From Sphingobacteriaceae bacterium (GTDB lineage: Bacteria > Bacteroidota > Bacteroidia > B-17B0 > Aurantibacillaceae): a stretch of 64,000 nt of DNA. The notes beneath the pieces were generated by a model that was given only the letters and a program-made list of their open reading frames with translations, was not told where the DNA came from and did not search any database. The number at the start of each line of letters is the position of its first letter. Positions within the stretch are counted from its first letter, which is position 1. Of this stretch, positions 48,309-59,060 are shown in pieces. The stretch lies in assembly GCA_016709575.1 (NCBI GenBank), contig JADJMM010000019.1:23256-87255 (forward strand), given 5' to 3'. A program made the position numbers and the translations under genes.

Positions 48309-49270
48309 TGGTATAGCAATAACATTGGCATGGCCTGAAACGCTTTGTAAACAAGCCGGAGCGTGGTACGACAAACCTTTAAAGTGTTTAGGTATAAATA
48401 AATCCAATTATTACAAAGTTGGGCATGCTGCCATTGTTTTAATTAACAAAGAAAATGGAGATTGTCATTATTTTGATTTTGGCAGATACCATTCACCATA
48501 TCAACATGGCAGAGTAAGAAGTGCCTTTACCGATCATGATTTAGAAATGAATACAAAAGCTATTGTTTCTGAAAGTGGCAGCTTAAAAAATTATAATGAA
48601 ATTTTACTGGAACTTTTCAATAATGAATCGTGTCATGGTTCGGGTAAACTTCATGCATCCTATTGCCATGTTAATTTTGATAAGGCACACAAAAAGGCAA
48701 ATGAAATGCAGTCTATTTCACCGATTCATATGGCCCATTTTACCAAACGGGACTAATTGTTCTCGATTTGTGAATACAGTTGTATTGGCAGGGAGAACCA
48801 AAGTGGTTTATCGCCTTGTATTGGCAAGTCAAAACATTAAGCCCAACGCCAATAGGCAACGTTAAGAGCTTTATCTAACTATGCTACTGTTGGACTCATT
48901 AAACAAACAACCGAGGTGTTAAAACCTAATTTTAAAACTGCAAATAAAATATCTTATGAACCAAGCAGAAGTATACCATAAAATTGTACCTAGCCCATCA
49001 AAACCAAGTCACTTGCCAAGCAACATCCATTGGTTGAGCGGTGAAGGTTGCGGATCTTGGTTTCATTTAGAACAGGAGGAAAAAGGCTTTTTAATTTCAA
49101 GATATAGTCCTGAAGGAAAACTTGAATGTCAAGGAATCTTTGAACAAGTGTCAGGTAAAGCCATTGAAATAAACAAATCATTTGAATTCACTTATTTAAG
49201 CCATTGTGCAGAAGTGAATATCATTCAAAGCAACCAAGGATTAAAATTTAAACTAATTAGTAAATGCTAA
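48301..49270 (+). CDS. DUF6695-like protein, frameshifted
   Basis: About 323 residues. N-terminal: NGIAITLAWPETLCKQAGAW, VGHAAIVLINKENGDCHYFD and FGRYHSPYQHGRVRSAFTDH, typical of a papain-like (NlpC/DUF-type) fold with Cys and His available; middle: GTNCSRFVNTVVLAG; C-terminal: WLSGEGCGSWFHLEQEEKGF. It resembles the DUF6695 family of Bacteroidota; the family assignment comes from memory of the first block. Overlaps the NRDE gene by 8 nt and the peroxiredoxin gene by 7 nt. Frame changes near 48740, 48800 and 48955. Confidence 0.6.
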
Positions 49271-49847
49271 AATATATTTCAGTTATTCTGTTTACGTTAA
49301 TTGCAACTTTTGTTAATGCACAAAACGACACTTTTAATATTTTAAAGGCAGGCGACAAAGCTCCTTTAATTAAAACGCTTAGCTACAACAATACAGCTAT
49401 AGACTTAGTAGAAATGCTCAAAAACGGAAAAGTTGTTTTAGTGTTTTACCGAGGAGCATGGTGTCCATATTGTAATAAGCACATGAGTAATTTGCAAGAC
49501 AGTTTAAATCTAATTTTAAACAAAGGAGCTTCTGTAATTGCAATCTCACCTGAAGTAGAAATCAATTGAGAAGACAATTTCAAAAACCAAAGCATCATTT
49601 AATATCATTCATGATAGTGCTTATGTCATTATGAAGAATTATGGTGTAGCTTTTAAAGTAAGCGAATCAACATTAAAAATATAAGTTGTATGGGATAGAT
49701 CTTGAGGAAGCAAATGGTAATAAAGATAACGTGTTACCTGTTCCTGCCACAGTTATTATTAATCAGGACGGAACAATAGGTTACATACATTTTGATGAAA
49801 ATTATAAAAAAAGATTAGGGATTAAAGAAATAGTAAATCATTTATAA
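49264..49847 (+). CDS. Peroxiredoxin-like (AhpC/TSA) secreted thiol peroxidase, frameshifted
   Basis: About 194 residues: signal peptide (about 1-19, ending VNAQ), KAGDKAPLI, then FYRGAWCPYCNKHMSNLQ with the active CxxC, VPVPATVIINQDGTIGYIHF near the end. This matches periplasmic peroxiredoxin-like proteins. Frame changes near 49565 and 49680. Start overlaps the DUF6695 stop by 7 nt; the thioredoxin gene follows after 2 nt. Confidence 0.82.
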
Positions 49848-49849
49848 AT

Positions 49850-50292
49850 ATGAAAACGATAACGCTTACATCAGTATTACTTATTACCGCCCTTGTTATT
49901 TGGGGGTTTAATTGGAAAACTTCGCAAACAAAAACTGATGAAGGTATTCAGTTTTTTTACCGGAACATGGCAACAAGCCATAGATAAAGCTAAAAAAAGA
50001 AAACAAGTATATATTTCTTGATGCCTACGCCAGTTGGTGTGGCCCTTGCAAAATGATGAAGAAAAAAACATTTACCGACAAAGCTGTTGGAGAGTTTTAT
50101 AATAAGCACTTTGTTTGCGTTGCAATCGATATGGAGAAGCCGGGGGATGGCTCTGCATTGGCTGATAAGTATTCTGTAGAAGCTTATCCAACATTAATTT
50201 ACTTACAATCTGATGGTAAATTTATTGGAAAAGCGATGGGTTTTAGAAAATCAAAAGAGTTTTTAGAAATGGGTGAAAAAAATTATAGCTAA
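49850..50292 (+). CDS. Periplasmic thioredoxin-fold protein, frameshifted
   Basis: About 147 residues: N-terminal membrane/signal helix (TLTSVLLITALVIWGFNW), then FLDAYASWCGPCKMMKKKTF with the CGPC active site and the cis-Pro segment VEAYPTLIYLQSDG. Typical of DsbD-gamma/thioredoxin_7-like proteins that reduce envelope thiols. Frame changes near 49950 and 50000. 2 nt after the peroxiredoxin stop. Confidence 0.85.
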
Positions 50293-50304
50293 AAACAAAA
50301 TAGT

Positions 50305-50917
50305 ATGGATTTAAACAAGATTTTTAAATCGGCTCTTTCATATTCAGAATATAGAGAGCTGGTAGATAATTTAGTTGCTGCCGGAAAAACAACCGGAAAC
50401 AATCAAAGTGAGAAATTGCTAGAGTTTACAAAACTAAACATTCAACGAATGAACAGGATTGATAAAACAACCCAACTATCGTCTGAATTGGTAGAAAAAC
50501 TAAATAGAAGTAGTCAAAGTTTCAACTGGCTTTTAATTGGCGATGCGTGGTGTGGTGATTGCGCTCAAGTGATTCCTGTTATTAATAAAGTTGCCGAAGC
50601 AATGAATGGCAAAGCTGTATTGAGAATAATCTCAAGAGATACTTATCCGCAATTGATAGATGAATATCATTCTAATGGTGCGAAAGCCATTCCTAAATTA
50701 TTAATTCTATGTAATGAAACAGGAGAATTATTACGCACATGGGGGCCAAGACCTCAGCCTGCACAGAAGATAATGTTAAACTGGAAAAACAACAAAGATA
50801 AGATCTCATGGGAAGATTTTGAGAAGGAATTGCACCTTTGGTATGCACGTGATAGAGGGCAAACAATAATACAGGAGTTTATTGACTTAATGGAAATATG
50901 CGAAAAGAAAAACTATC
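50305..50917 (+). CDS. Cytosolic thioredoxin family protein
   Basis: About 200 residues without signal. LLIGDAWCGDCAQVIPVINK carries a CGDC active site, and AKAIPKLLIL the cis-Pro; RTWGPRPQPAQKIML is a conserved block of this Bacteroidota/Firmicutes family. The exact end is uncertain: the frame stays open to 51030, but from about 50920 onwards the reading fits the signal peptide of the next gene. 12 nt after the preceding thioredoxin. Confidence 0.8.
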
Positions 50918-50919
50918 TT

Positions 50920-51536
50920 ACAGCCCTAAAGATTTCTTTACTAATTGGAACTCTACTAAATGTCATCAACAGCTATGATGCAATATTGAATGGTGACTGG
51001 ACGTTTAAATTTTCTCAAATTTTTATTTGATTCCAAACAACAAAGAGGTGTTGTTGTTTTGGACAATTGATAGTGGCCCAACGTGTAATGGCATCACCAT
51101 TTGGCATTCAACTGATAGCGTGAATTACGAGGAAATTGGACATATTGGTGGCGTATGTGGAAGTAGTAGTTCTGCTATACCCTATAATTTCACTGATAAA
51201 GCCCACTTCTAAATACAGTTAATTACTAAGCTTCGACTAGGATATGCGCAGTTTACGGAAGTCAAAACAGTAACGATAAAGTACAATGAACCGGGTAAAC
51301 TATATATTTATCCAAACCCATCAATTGAGCAAACCATAATTGAATTTAATAACGATCAAATGAAACAATACTCATTAATCGTTACAAATAATTTGGAAAT
51401 GTGGTTTATAAAAAGAAGATGTATTTGAGAATCAAATTTCGTTGATCACCTCGGATGGAATTCGGGAACGTATTACATTACACTTTTCGATAACGCAGGA
51501 AATGTTTTAAAAGAAAAATTAATTATTTCAAAGTAA
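50920..51536 (+). CDS. T9SS-sorted secreted protein, frameshifted, start uncertain
   Basis: The hydrophobic segment ISLLIGTLLNVINS is taken as the signal peptide. The middle reads VLLFWTIDSGPTCNGITIWH and GHIGGVCGSSSSAIPYNF, a fibronectin-type beta domain, and the end YIYPNPSIEQTIIEF ... GTYYITLFDNAGNVLKEKLI is a type A T9SS sorting domain. About 205 residues. Frame changes near 51015, 51210, 51405 and 51445. Unusual to find such a protein inside a thiol-redox gene set. Confidence 0.65.
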
Positions 51537-51537
51537 A

Positions 51538-52093
51538 ATGCCGCACATAAAAGTAATTGAACATAGTGAAGCCGAGGGGCAGCTAAAAAAATTTATGATG
51601 ACTTGGTTACTAAAAGAGGAAAGTTAGCGGAGGTTCATAAAATACAAAGCTTAAATCCTGAGTCGATTGTAAAGCATATGGAATTATCATGACCATCATG
51701 TTTTTAAAATCTCCTTTGAGCAGGGCTCAAAGGGAAATGATTGCTGTAGTAGTTAGCGTTGCTAATAGTTGTTTATATTGTCAAACGCATCACGCAGAAG
51801 CATTAAATCATTATTGGAAAGATGATAGTAAAATTTCTCAATTAAAACGAGATTATAGTAAGACTGAACTTTCGGATATTGATTTAAACTTATGCGAATT
51901 AGCTTGGCAATTGACAAGAATTCCAAGTGTAACAACAGAAAAAATAATTTCAAAATTAAAGGAATTAGGATTGGAGGACAGAGGGATTTTAGATGCGACT
52001 TTGGTAATCTCCTATTTTAATTTTGTAAATAGAATGGTATTGGGATTAGGCGTTCATTTGGAAAAAGATAAAGGAACAGGTTATAAATATTAA
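51538..52093 (+). CDS. AhpD-like carboxymuconolactone decarboxylase family peroxidase, frameshifted
   Basis: About 185 residues: HIKVIEHSEAEGQLKKIYDD-like start, LSRAQREMIAVVVSVANSCL, then YCQTHHAEALNHYW carrying the CxxC-x3-H active site of alkylhydroperoxidase D relatives, and ILDATLVISYFNFVNRMVLG at the end, as in the peroxidase-related family. Frame changes near 51590 and 51690. Starts 1 nt after the T9SS protein stop. Confidence 0.88.
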
Positions 52094-52101
52094 ATTTGAT
52101 T

Positions 52102-52540
52102 ATGATTAAATTGATAGAAAAATATGGCTTTTTTAGGTTAACTTTAATTCCGCTAGGATTAGTTATCATTATTTCGGCAATTGTAAATGGCATTTTGGGT
52201 ATGGGTATTGTTGGAGGGGTTGTTTTAGTATTTGGAATGCTTAACAAGTGTCTACTGTTGGGACAATGTGATATAGATGAGAAATCCTCAAAAACAATAA
52301 AGAAAATAACACTAACAATTGATGCAGGGCAAAAACTAATTCTTCAATCAATAATTACTTGTCCGAATTGTGGGCATAAAAAGAAGAATACTATGCCAAC
52401 GGATGCTTGCCAATTCTTTTATGAATGTGAGAATTGCAAAGCTAAATTAAAAGCCTAAGCAAGGAGATTGCTGTGTATATTGCAGTTATGGATCTGTTCC
52501 CTGCCCACCTATTCAAGAAACTGGAAAGTCTTGTTGTTAA
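52102..52540 (+). CDS. Membrane protein with Cys-rich GDCCV-type tail, single frameshift
   Basis: About 146 residues. Two N-terminal transmembrane helices (LTLIPLGLVIIISAIVNGIL, GMGIVGGVVLVFGML), then ITCPNCGHKKKNTMPTDACQ and FFYECENCKAKLK, and in the next frame after about 52458 QGDCCVYCSYGSVPCPPIQ. The tail is the small metal- or mercury-associated GDCCV protein, here fused to a membrane part. Start: ATG at 52102 (MIKLIEKYGFF) rather than the upstream TTG. Likely handles a soft metal at the membrane (inference). Confidence 0.75.
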
Positions 52541-52662
52541 TAACGATTAGAATTAAATACGAACATGCGTATTATGTAACTTATTTATAAAACCATGTAA
52601 CTTTTCCAATGATAATAAACTCAACTTTGAGAAATTATTATTCATATATAAAAATATTAAAG

Positions 52663-52974
52663 ATGGAAAAATCAAATTGTATAGACACGTGTTTAGAATG
52701 CGTAATTGCTTGCGAAAAATGTATTACTGATTGTATTAAATCAGGAAATCAACAATGTATTATTTTATGTCGTGATTGTGCTGACATTTGTGCTTGCGCA
52801 AGGTTAGAAGCAAGAGGTTCGCAATTTTCAAAAGAGTTGTGTGCTTTATGTGCTAAAGTTTGTAAAGCATGTTCAGAGGAATGCAGCAAACATGCTTCGC
52901 ATCACGAAAGTTGTAAAGAATGTGCTGAAGCCTGCAAAAAATGTCGAGGCTTGTGCTTAATTAAACTTATTTAA
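52663..52974 (+). CDS. DUF326 four-helix bundle copper-binding (Csp-like) protein
   Basis: 103 residues from the ATG at MEKSNCIDTC; an upstream in-frame start would add 18 unlikely residues. Twenty Cys in CxxxC and CxxC spacings along four helices (CLECVIACEKCITDCI, CRDCADICACARLEA, LCALCAKVCKACSEECSKHA, CKECAEACKKCRGLC), with two neighbouring His: the pattern of copper storage proteins, which load many Cu(I) ions. It follows the GDCCV gene, supporting a metal-detoxification role. Confidence 0.88.
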   Translation: MEKSNCIDTCLECVIACEKCITDCIKSGNQQCIILCRDCADICACARLEARGSQFSKELCALCAKVCKACSEECSKHASHHESCKECAEACKKCRGLCLIKLI

Positions 52975-52977
52975 ACC

Positions 52978-53007
52978 AAGAGAGAGAATGGAAAAATCCT
53001 CTCTCTT
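52978..53007. terminator. Hairpin between convergent genes
   Basis: AAGAGAGAG / CTCTCTCTT, 9-bp stem with a 12-base loop, overlapping the antiporter stop. No strong T run, so a weak terminator. Confidence 0.45.
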
Positions 53008-54030
53008 ATGGTTCAATATTTTGATAATAGTTTTTAATGCTCAGCCCTTGAACTAAAATAGAAAACAACACAATGCAATAGGTACTTACAATAAACAAAC
53101 CACTACCTTCTATTTTATTGGTAAGCGATAAAGCTAAGGCAATTGAAATTCCTCCACGCAATCCTCCCCATGTAAGAACTGCCATATTCAAACTTTTTCT
53201 AGGCTCCTTCCTATTAAAAATAAAAAAAGCTGGAAGAAGCGATATGTAACGTGCAGCAAGTGCGGCAATTATTAATATACACCCAATTAGTAAATAGTTA
53301 AGTCAAATGGTACTAAGAAAATTTCAAGGCCCATCAACACAAATAGAATTGTATTGCATATCTCATCAATTAATTCCCAAAACTTATCTACATACTCTGC
53401 TGTGATATCAGACATAGCGTGAGTTTTTCCTTTATTACCAATTATTAATCCTGCAACCACCATTGCTAATGGTCCTGATGCATGGAAAATGTGAAGCAAT
53501 TGAATACCCTCCTGTAACAACTGATAATGTAATCAAAATCTCAGTTTGATAGTGATCAATATTCTTCATGAGCCAATAGCCCAAGTAACCAATAATAAAA
53601 CCGATAGCAAGCCCTCCTATTACCTCTAATGCAAATATTTCGGATATAAACCCAATTTAATTCATACCCAAACCAACCAGTAACAACCTTTGTGAAAATT
53701 CCAATGGCACAGTAGAAATTAGAACACCTAAAGTTTGCGTAAGAAAATACAGTAGCTCTTGCTCCTTTTAATTGGTGCATTTTACATGCACAGCCCCGCA
53801 AACAATAAAAACATAAAATAAAATCAAGAACAAACGCACTAAAATCAAATCCGCCAAAAAAGTTTCGTAGGGGCGATATATAATTTGGGTTTAAACCTTC
53901 AATTACTTTAAGGAAATTCCTAAAACAACGCTAATAAGCATAACACCAATTGTTGTAGGTAGTTTTAGCCATTTATGATTGATGTATCCAAAAACGGCTG
54001 ATATAGTAATGATAATTGCAAAAAATTCAA
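53006..54030 (-). CDS. Na+(K+)/H+ antiporter, CPA1 type, heavily frameshifted
   Basis: Repaired pieces: IIITISAVFGYINHKWLKLP and TIGVMLISVVLGISLKVIEG at the start, LTLSVVTGGYSIA-like centre, GPLAMVVAGLIIGNKGKTHA, LIDEICNTILFVLMGLEIFL and the end AVLTWGGLRGGISIALALSL, all characteristic of CPA1 exchangers (NhaP/NHE type). About 340 residues are seen, shorter than a full antiporter (about 400). Start uncertain (TTG near 54030). At least five frame changes. Exchanges monovalent cations for protons across the inner membrane. Confidence 0.75.
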
Positions 54031-54132
54031 GCTATTGTTTTTAAATATACAAAAATTGTTGTTACTAGTGACTAAATATTGAGTTCTTAAAAATATTTTT
54101 TCAGGAAACTCAATGGAGGTCAGATAAACTAA

Positions 54133-54800
54133 CTAATTTATCTTCGTCTTTAATTTTAATTTTCGACCTTCTGTAATTAAAATTTCTTCTTCTTTAAACT
54201 GAGTAAGAACTCTAACGCACGTTTCCGTTGTTGTTCCTGCAAAACTTGCCAAGTCTTCTCTTCCTATATTAATACTCTGTAATACGTTCACTAGAGCTTT
54301 TTTTTATTTTTCATTTAAAATAAGCAGTGTAAAAGCCACTCTTTCTTTACTGATTTGTGAGAATAAGTAGACATTAAATTTACCCAAACATTAAATTCAT
54401 AACTCAACGCTATCAGTAAATTTTTCATCAAGCGTGGCGAAGAATCTAAAGCATTTAAAAATTGAGTTTTAGGATAGAAGATCAAAGTGCAATCTTCCAT
54501 TGTTTCAGCAGAAACAGGATGTTTGCTATTACTAAGAATGGGTCGAAATCCAAAAAACTCACCTTTTGTGTACAAATACACTATTTGAAACTTACCATCC
54601 GGATTTAATTGATAGATTTTTACTTTACCCTTTACAAGCTTACACAAGCCATCCGGATAAGTTCCTTCCTTAAATAGTATTTTATTCTTCTTTAATGCAA
54701 TTGTTTTTGAGCCTTTTTCTAGATCGACTATTGCGCTCTTTTTAATTCCATTAAAAATTGTATTGCACTTATATGAGTATTTGTCGCTAATTAAGGTCAT
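54133..54800 (-). CDS. Crp/Fnr-family transcriptional regulator, frameshifted
   Basis: About 222 residues. Cyclic-nucleotide-binding-like domain: ILFKEGTYPDGLCKLVKGKV, KGEFFGFRPILSNSKHPVSA, TLIFYPKTQFLNAL; then a dimer helix and an HTH read in other frames (REDLASFAGTTTETCVRVLT, FKEEEILITEGRKLKLK). No N-terminal Cys cluster for an Fe-S site is visible, so not FNR sensu stricto. Sits at the head of the stress cluster and divergent from the universal stress protein gene, so it may regulate that set. Confidence 0.85.
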
Positions 54801-54920
54801 ATTAACTTTTGTTAAAAATAGCAAATATTAATTTAATATACTTTCTATTGATACCTATCAATGTTTTGGGAATTCAAATGAGGAACTTGCAATCAGTATT
54901 AATCCTTAAAACAAGAAATC

Positions 54921-55771
54921 ATGAAAAACTTTAATTTAAAATATCCTTGCGCCATTTGAATTTAACTCCTGTTTTAAAAATTCCTTTAAAATGGCTCAAG
55001 AATTATCGGAAGGTCGGGCCCAAAAATAACAGTGCTAAACGTAATAAATTCAGCTGAAGCTGTACTTGGAGATTACGTTGCTAATTGCACTATGCCATTA
55101 AATGGTTTCATTTCAATAATTGATGAACGGCAAACTGCCATTGAAAGGTAGAAGAAGGTTACCCATTAAAAAACATCGAAATTAAAGTTGAGATGGGGAA
55201 TTATAACAATGTAATTATAGATATGCATAGGTTAAAAGAGTTTGATTTAATTGTAATTCCTGATTTTAGTAGAAAACCTTTAGAAAGATTATTTGCAGAT
55301 ATAAACCCTCTTGAAATTATGAATCGCACAAATACAGCAGTTATTGCTGTAAATAGAAATTCAAGAAAATTTGGAATTAAGCGAATAGTACTACCAATTC
55401 GAAATGTTAAAAACTGGTATGATAAAATTCCATTTACTTCTGCCATTGCTAAACTTACAGGTGCTAAAATTTACATAGTTGGAGTTGCTAATTCAACTAC
55501 TAAATTGGTTATTGATAGAATCGAACAAAAGATGGAGTTTTGTAAATCGCATTTTCAGAAGTTTGGAATTATTTATGAAGCAGAAACCATATTTGGTCAT
55601 GGTGAAATATTTAAAGACATTATTCTGTTGTCGAATTATAAGAGAGCCGATTTAATTGCAGTTTCACCACCAATAAACCACAGTATAATTAAATCATACT
55701 TTAATACAAGCTTATACAACAAATTAATATCAAAGAGTAATATACCAGTAATGGGTGTTACATTAACTTAA
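54921..55771 (+). CDS. Universal stress protein (tandem UspA domains), frameshifted
   Basis: About 284 residues with two UspA-like halves: the first starts MKNFNLKNILAPFEFNSCFK and continues ITVLNVINSAEAVL, LKEFDLIVIPDFSRKPLERL and NTAVIAVNRN; the second starts KRIVLPIRNVKNWYDKIPFT and ends KSNIPVMGVTL. The ATP-binding G-2x-G-9x-G(S/T) motif is not clear. Frame changes near 54955, 55010, 55150. Members are induced by starvation, oxygen or energy limitation. First gene of the plus-strand stress cluster. Confidence 0.78.
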
Positions 55772-55781
55772 AACAAATTTT

Positions 55782-57334
55782 ATGGAAACGAATGAACTTA
55801 AAAGTATAGCAAAAAAAATAAAGCTTAGAAAAATAAAAGTAGAAGATTACGATCAGATTATCGCTATTCAATTAAAATGTTTTCCGGGAATGAAACCTTG
55901 GACTTTAGAGCAATTCAAAAGCTTAATTGCCATTTTCCAAGAAGGACAATTTTGCATTCAATACGGCAAAAAATAATTGCTTCTTCATGTAGTTTAATAA
56001 TAAATTTTGATGAGTATGGTGAAACAGCCACTTGGAATGAATTAACCGACAATGGAAACATTACAAATCATAACCAATATGGAGATACATTGTATGGTAT
56101 GGAAATGATGGTTGATATGGATTACAGAGGAATGAAATTATCAAGAAGGTTATATGAAGGGCGAAAAGCACTTGCTAAAAAATTTAATTTGAAAAGAATA
56201 ATTATTGGAGGTCGACTACCCAACTACATAAAACACGTGGATAAATTATCAATAGATGACTATGTTTCAAGAGTTATGGATAAGATAATTTACGATCCGG
56301 TTTAACTGCTCAATTATCTAATGGATTTATTTTAAGAAGAGTATTGCCCGGCTATTTGCCCAATGACAAGGAGTCGTGTGGATTTGCAACATTACTAGAA
56401 TGGGTTAACTATAATTATCAAAGCAATAGAGAATCGGTAGGTGCGCATAATCCATACGTTAGAATAAGTGCAATTCAATACCAAATGCGCCCAATAAACA
56501 ACTTTGAAGAATTTGAAAAATATTGCGAATTTTTTGTAGATACTGCCTCGGATTACAGAAGTGATTTTGTGGTTTTTCCTGAAATGATAACGCTTCAATT
56601 GCTTTCTTTTATGCCAAATAAAAAACCGGGAGATGCAATAAGAGCTCTACATAAATATACTCCGCAATATGAAAAATTATTTACTAAGCTTGCAATTAAG
56701 TATAATATAAACATTATTGCAGGATCGCACTTTATTGTTGAAGATGATAACCTTTACAATGTTTCCTATATCTTTAGAAGAGATGGCACTTTTGATAGAC
56801 AATATAAAATTCATATTACGCCACATGAAAAAAATGGTGGGGTGTAAAAGTGGTGATAAAATTAAAATATTTAATACAGATAAAGGAAAGGTAGCAATAC
56901 TTATATGTTATGATTGTGAATTTCCGGAATTGGCACGAATTGCAGTGAGTAAGGGTGCGAAAATTATTTTTGTACCATTTAATACAGACGATCGAAGAGC
57001 TTACTTAAGAGTTCGTTATTGTGCACAAGCTAGAGCTATTGAAAATCAGGTTTATGTTGTTATTACTGGATGTGTGGGCAATTTACCCGATGTAGAAAAT
57101 CTTGATGTACACTTTTCCCAATCTGCAATTTTTACTCCATCGGATGTTGAATTCCATAGAGAAGGAATAGCGTCAGAAGCTACACCAAATACTGAAACAT
57201 TAATATATCAAGATTTAGATTTGAACTTACTCAAAAGAAATAGAGAATTGGGATCAGTCCAAACATGGAATGATAGAAGTCAAGGTTTTTATAAATTGAC
57301 TTATATTGAAGATGGAATACAATATGAAATATAA
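55782..57334 (+). CDS. GNAT acetyltransferase - carbon-nitrogen hydrolase (nitrilase) fusion, frameshifted
   Basis: About 517 residues. The N-terminal GNAT domain (LRKIKVEDYDQIIAIQLKCF; GMEMMVDMDYRGMKLSRRLY; KKFNLKRIIIGGRL) is joined to a nitrilase-superfamily hydrolase starting at VRISAIQYQMRPINNFEEFE. The Glu-Lys-Cys triad is present: FVVFPEMITL, RQYKIHITPHE, ILICYDCEFPELARI. Such bifunctional proteins occur in many bacteria with unknown substrate; the pairing suggests coupled acyl-CoA and amide chemistry (inference). Frame changes near 55960, 56300 and 56845. It begins 10 nt after the stress protein. Confidence 0.9.
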
Positions 57335-57351
57335 ACTAAAAACAAAACAAT

Positions 57352-57674
57352 ATGAAAACAATTATTGAATCAACGAACTTTGAACCGAGCGCAGCACTTA
57401 ACAAATTTGTAAAAGAAAAGCGGAAGTATTTAAAAACTTGATAAAGAGGCTCTTTATGCAGAGTTTAATTTATCAGCTACAAAGAATATTTTACTTGCAC
57501 AATTATATTAAACTTAGCCGGTAAGGATATTGTGTCTGTTAAACTGCCGATGATGATATGCATTACGCAATTTTACATGCTATTGATGCTGCAAAACGAG
57601 GTATGAGAAAGAAAAAGATGAAAAAAATAACTCTAAAAAAGAGTATTGTGAGAAAGGTAAAACAGCCAAATTAA
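57352..57674 (+). CDS. Ribosome hibernation promoting factor-like protein (HPF/RaiA), frameshifted
   Basis: About 108 residues: MKTIIESTNFEPSAALNKFV, KEAEVFKNLDKEALYAEFNL-like repaired piece, NLAGKDIVSVKTADDDMHYA and AILHAIDAAKRGMRKKKDEK, the short HPF fold with basic tail. It inactivates ribosomes during starvation. Frame changes near 57420, 57510, 57545. Placed between the GNAT-nitrilase and DUF389 genes with short gaps, it supports a survival role for the cluster. Confidence 0.75.
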
Positions 57675-57710
57675 GATTTATTTAGTAACTTTCTCAACAA
57701 TAGAAGCATT

Positions 57711-59052
57711 ATGGAAAAAAGACTTAGTTCGGCAAATCAAACAAGTTGTAAAATATAGATTTAATCTTGATGAAGATAAAGCTTCAGAAACAGATGTTTT
57801 AGAAAGCATTAAAAGCTGTTGAATTTAAGGATTAATCTATGGACATTAATTTTGCGATTTTTATTGCCTCAATAGGGTTGAACGTAAACTCAACCGCAGT
57901 TATTATCGGAGCAATGCTTATATCCCCTTTGATGGGACCGATTATGGGAATTGGAATGGGAGCAGGTGTTTTTGATTTTGAGCTGATTAAGAAAGCAGGT
58001 ATAAATCTTTTTATTGCTACAGTAATTGGTTTATTGACTTCAACACTATATTTTTTCATTTCACCTTTAAATCATGCTCAATCTGAACTGTTGGCAAGAA
58101 CTACTCCACAATTTGGGACGTGATGATTGCCTTTTTCGAGGACTTGCAGGCATTGTAGCCAGTTCGAGAAAGAAATTCAATAAGTTATACCGGGTGTAGC
58201 AATTGCTACAGCCCTAATGCCCCCTCTTTGCACAGCTGGTTATGGATTAGCTACTGCACAATGGTCTTATTTCTTTGGGGCATTTTATTTATATGTTATC
58301 AATAGTGTATTTATAAGTATATCAACATTTTTAATCGTAAGATTCTTAAAATTTCAGCCAGTAAGTTATGTGAATGCTGAAACGGCAACAAGAGTAAAAA
58401 GATGGGTTATAACAATTGCGGTATTGACAATAATCCCAAGTTTATATTTGGCATATAACTTTGTAAAGAATGAGATATTTGTTCAAATGCGAATCACTTA
58501 ATTAGTGAAGAAATTCCTTCTGTAAATTATACTATTATAAATAAAAAGCTATTACCTGAGAAGAGACAAATAATTTTAACAGTGATTGGTAATGGAACTA
58601 CAGACTCCTTAAAGCAAATTATAGAAATTAAAAAGGAAAATACAATCTTGTAAACGCTCAAATTATAATTAAAATAGTATTACAAACAGCAAATCTGAAG
58701 CTGATATTAATGATCTTAAAGAGGGTATAATTGAGGATATGTTTACAAAACAAGAGAATCAATTGAAAGCAAAGAGTGATGAGATATTGCAATTAAAAAA
58801 ACACATATCAAATCAAAACAGCTTTAATCTAAAGCGAGAGCAAGCAATTCAGGAGTTCTATGCCCTCTATGGGAAACCAAAGGAATTGATTATTGAAAGA
58901 GCAATAAATCATAAATTAAATGGGAATGACACTTCTCTTGTTGTTGTTTTTAAAACATCTTCCAGCTAATTTTAATGGGGTTGAATTAAAAAAATGGAAG
59001 ATTGGCTGAGCGTGAAATCAGCATCGATAAGATTAAAATAATTAAGGAATAA
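57711..59052 (+). CDS. DUF389 (TIGR00341) membrane protein, frameshifted
   Basis: About 447 residues. The membrane core has FAIFIASIGLNVNSTAVIIG, AMLISPLMGPIMGIGMG and VPGVAIATALMPPLCTAGYG-like blocks, the signature of DUF389, followed by a helix pair (YLYVINSVFISISTFLIVRF) and a long soluble C-terminal domain with coiled coil (KQENQLKAKSDEILQLKKHI). Bacteroidota members often have this added domain. Transport function is unknown. Frame changes near 57750, 57830, 58120, 58490, 58660, 58970. Confidence 0.85.
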
Positions 59053-59060
59053 AAAGTAAA

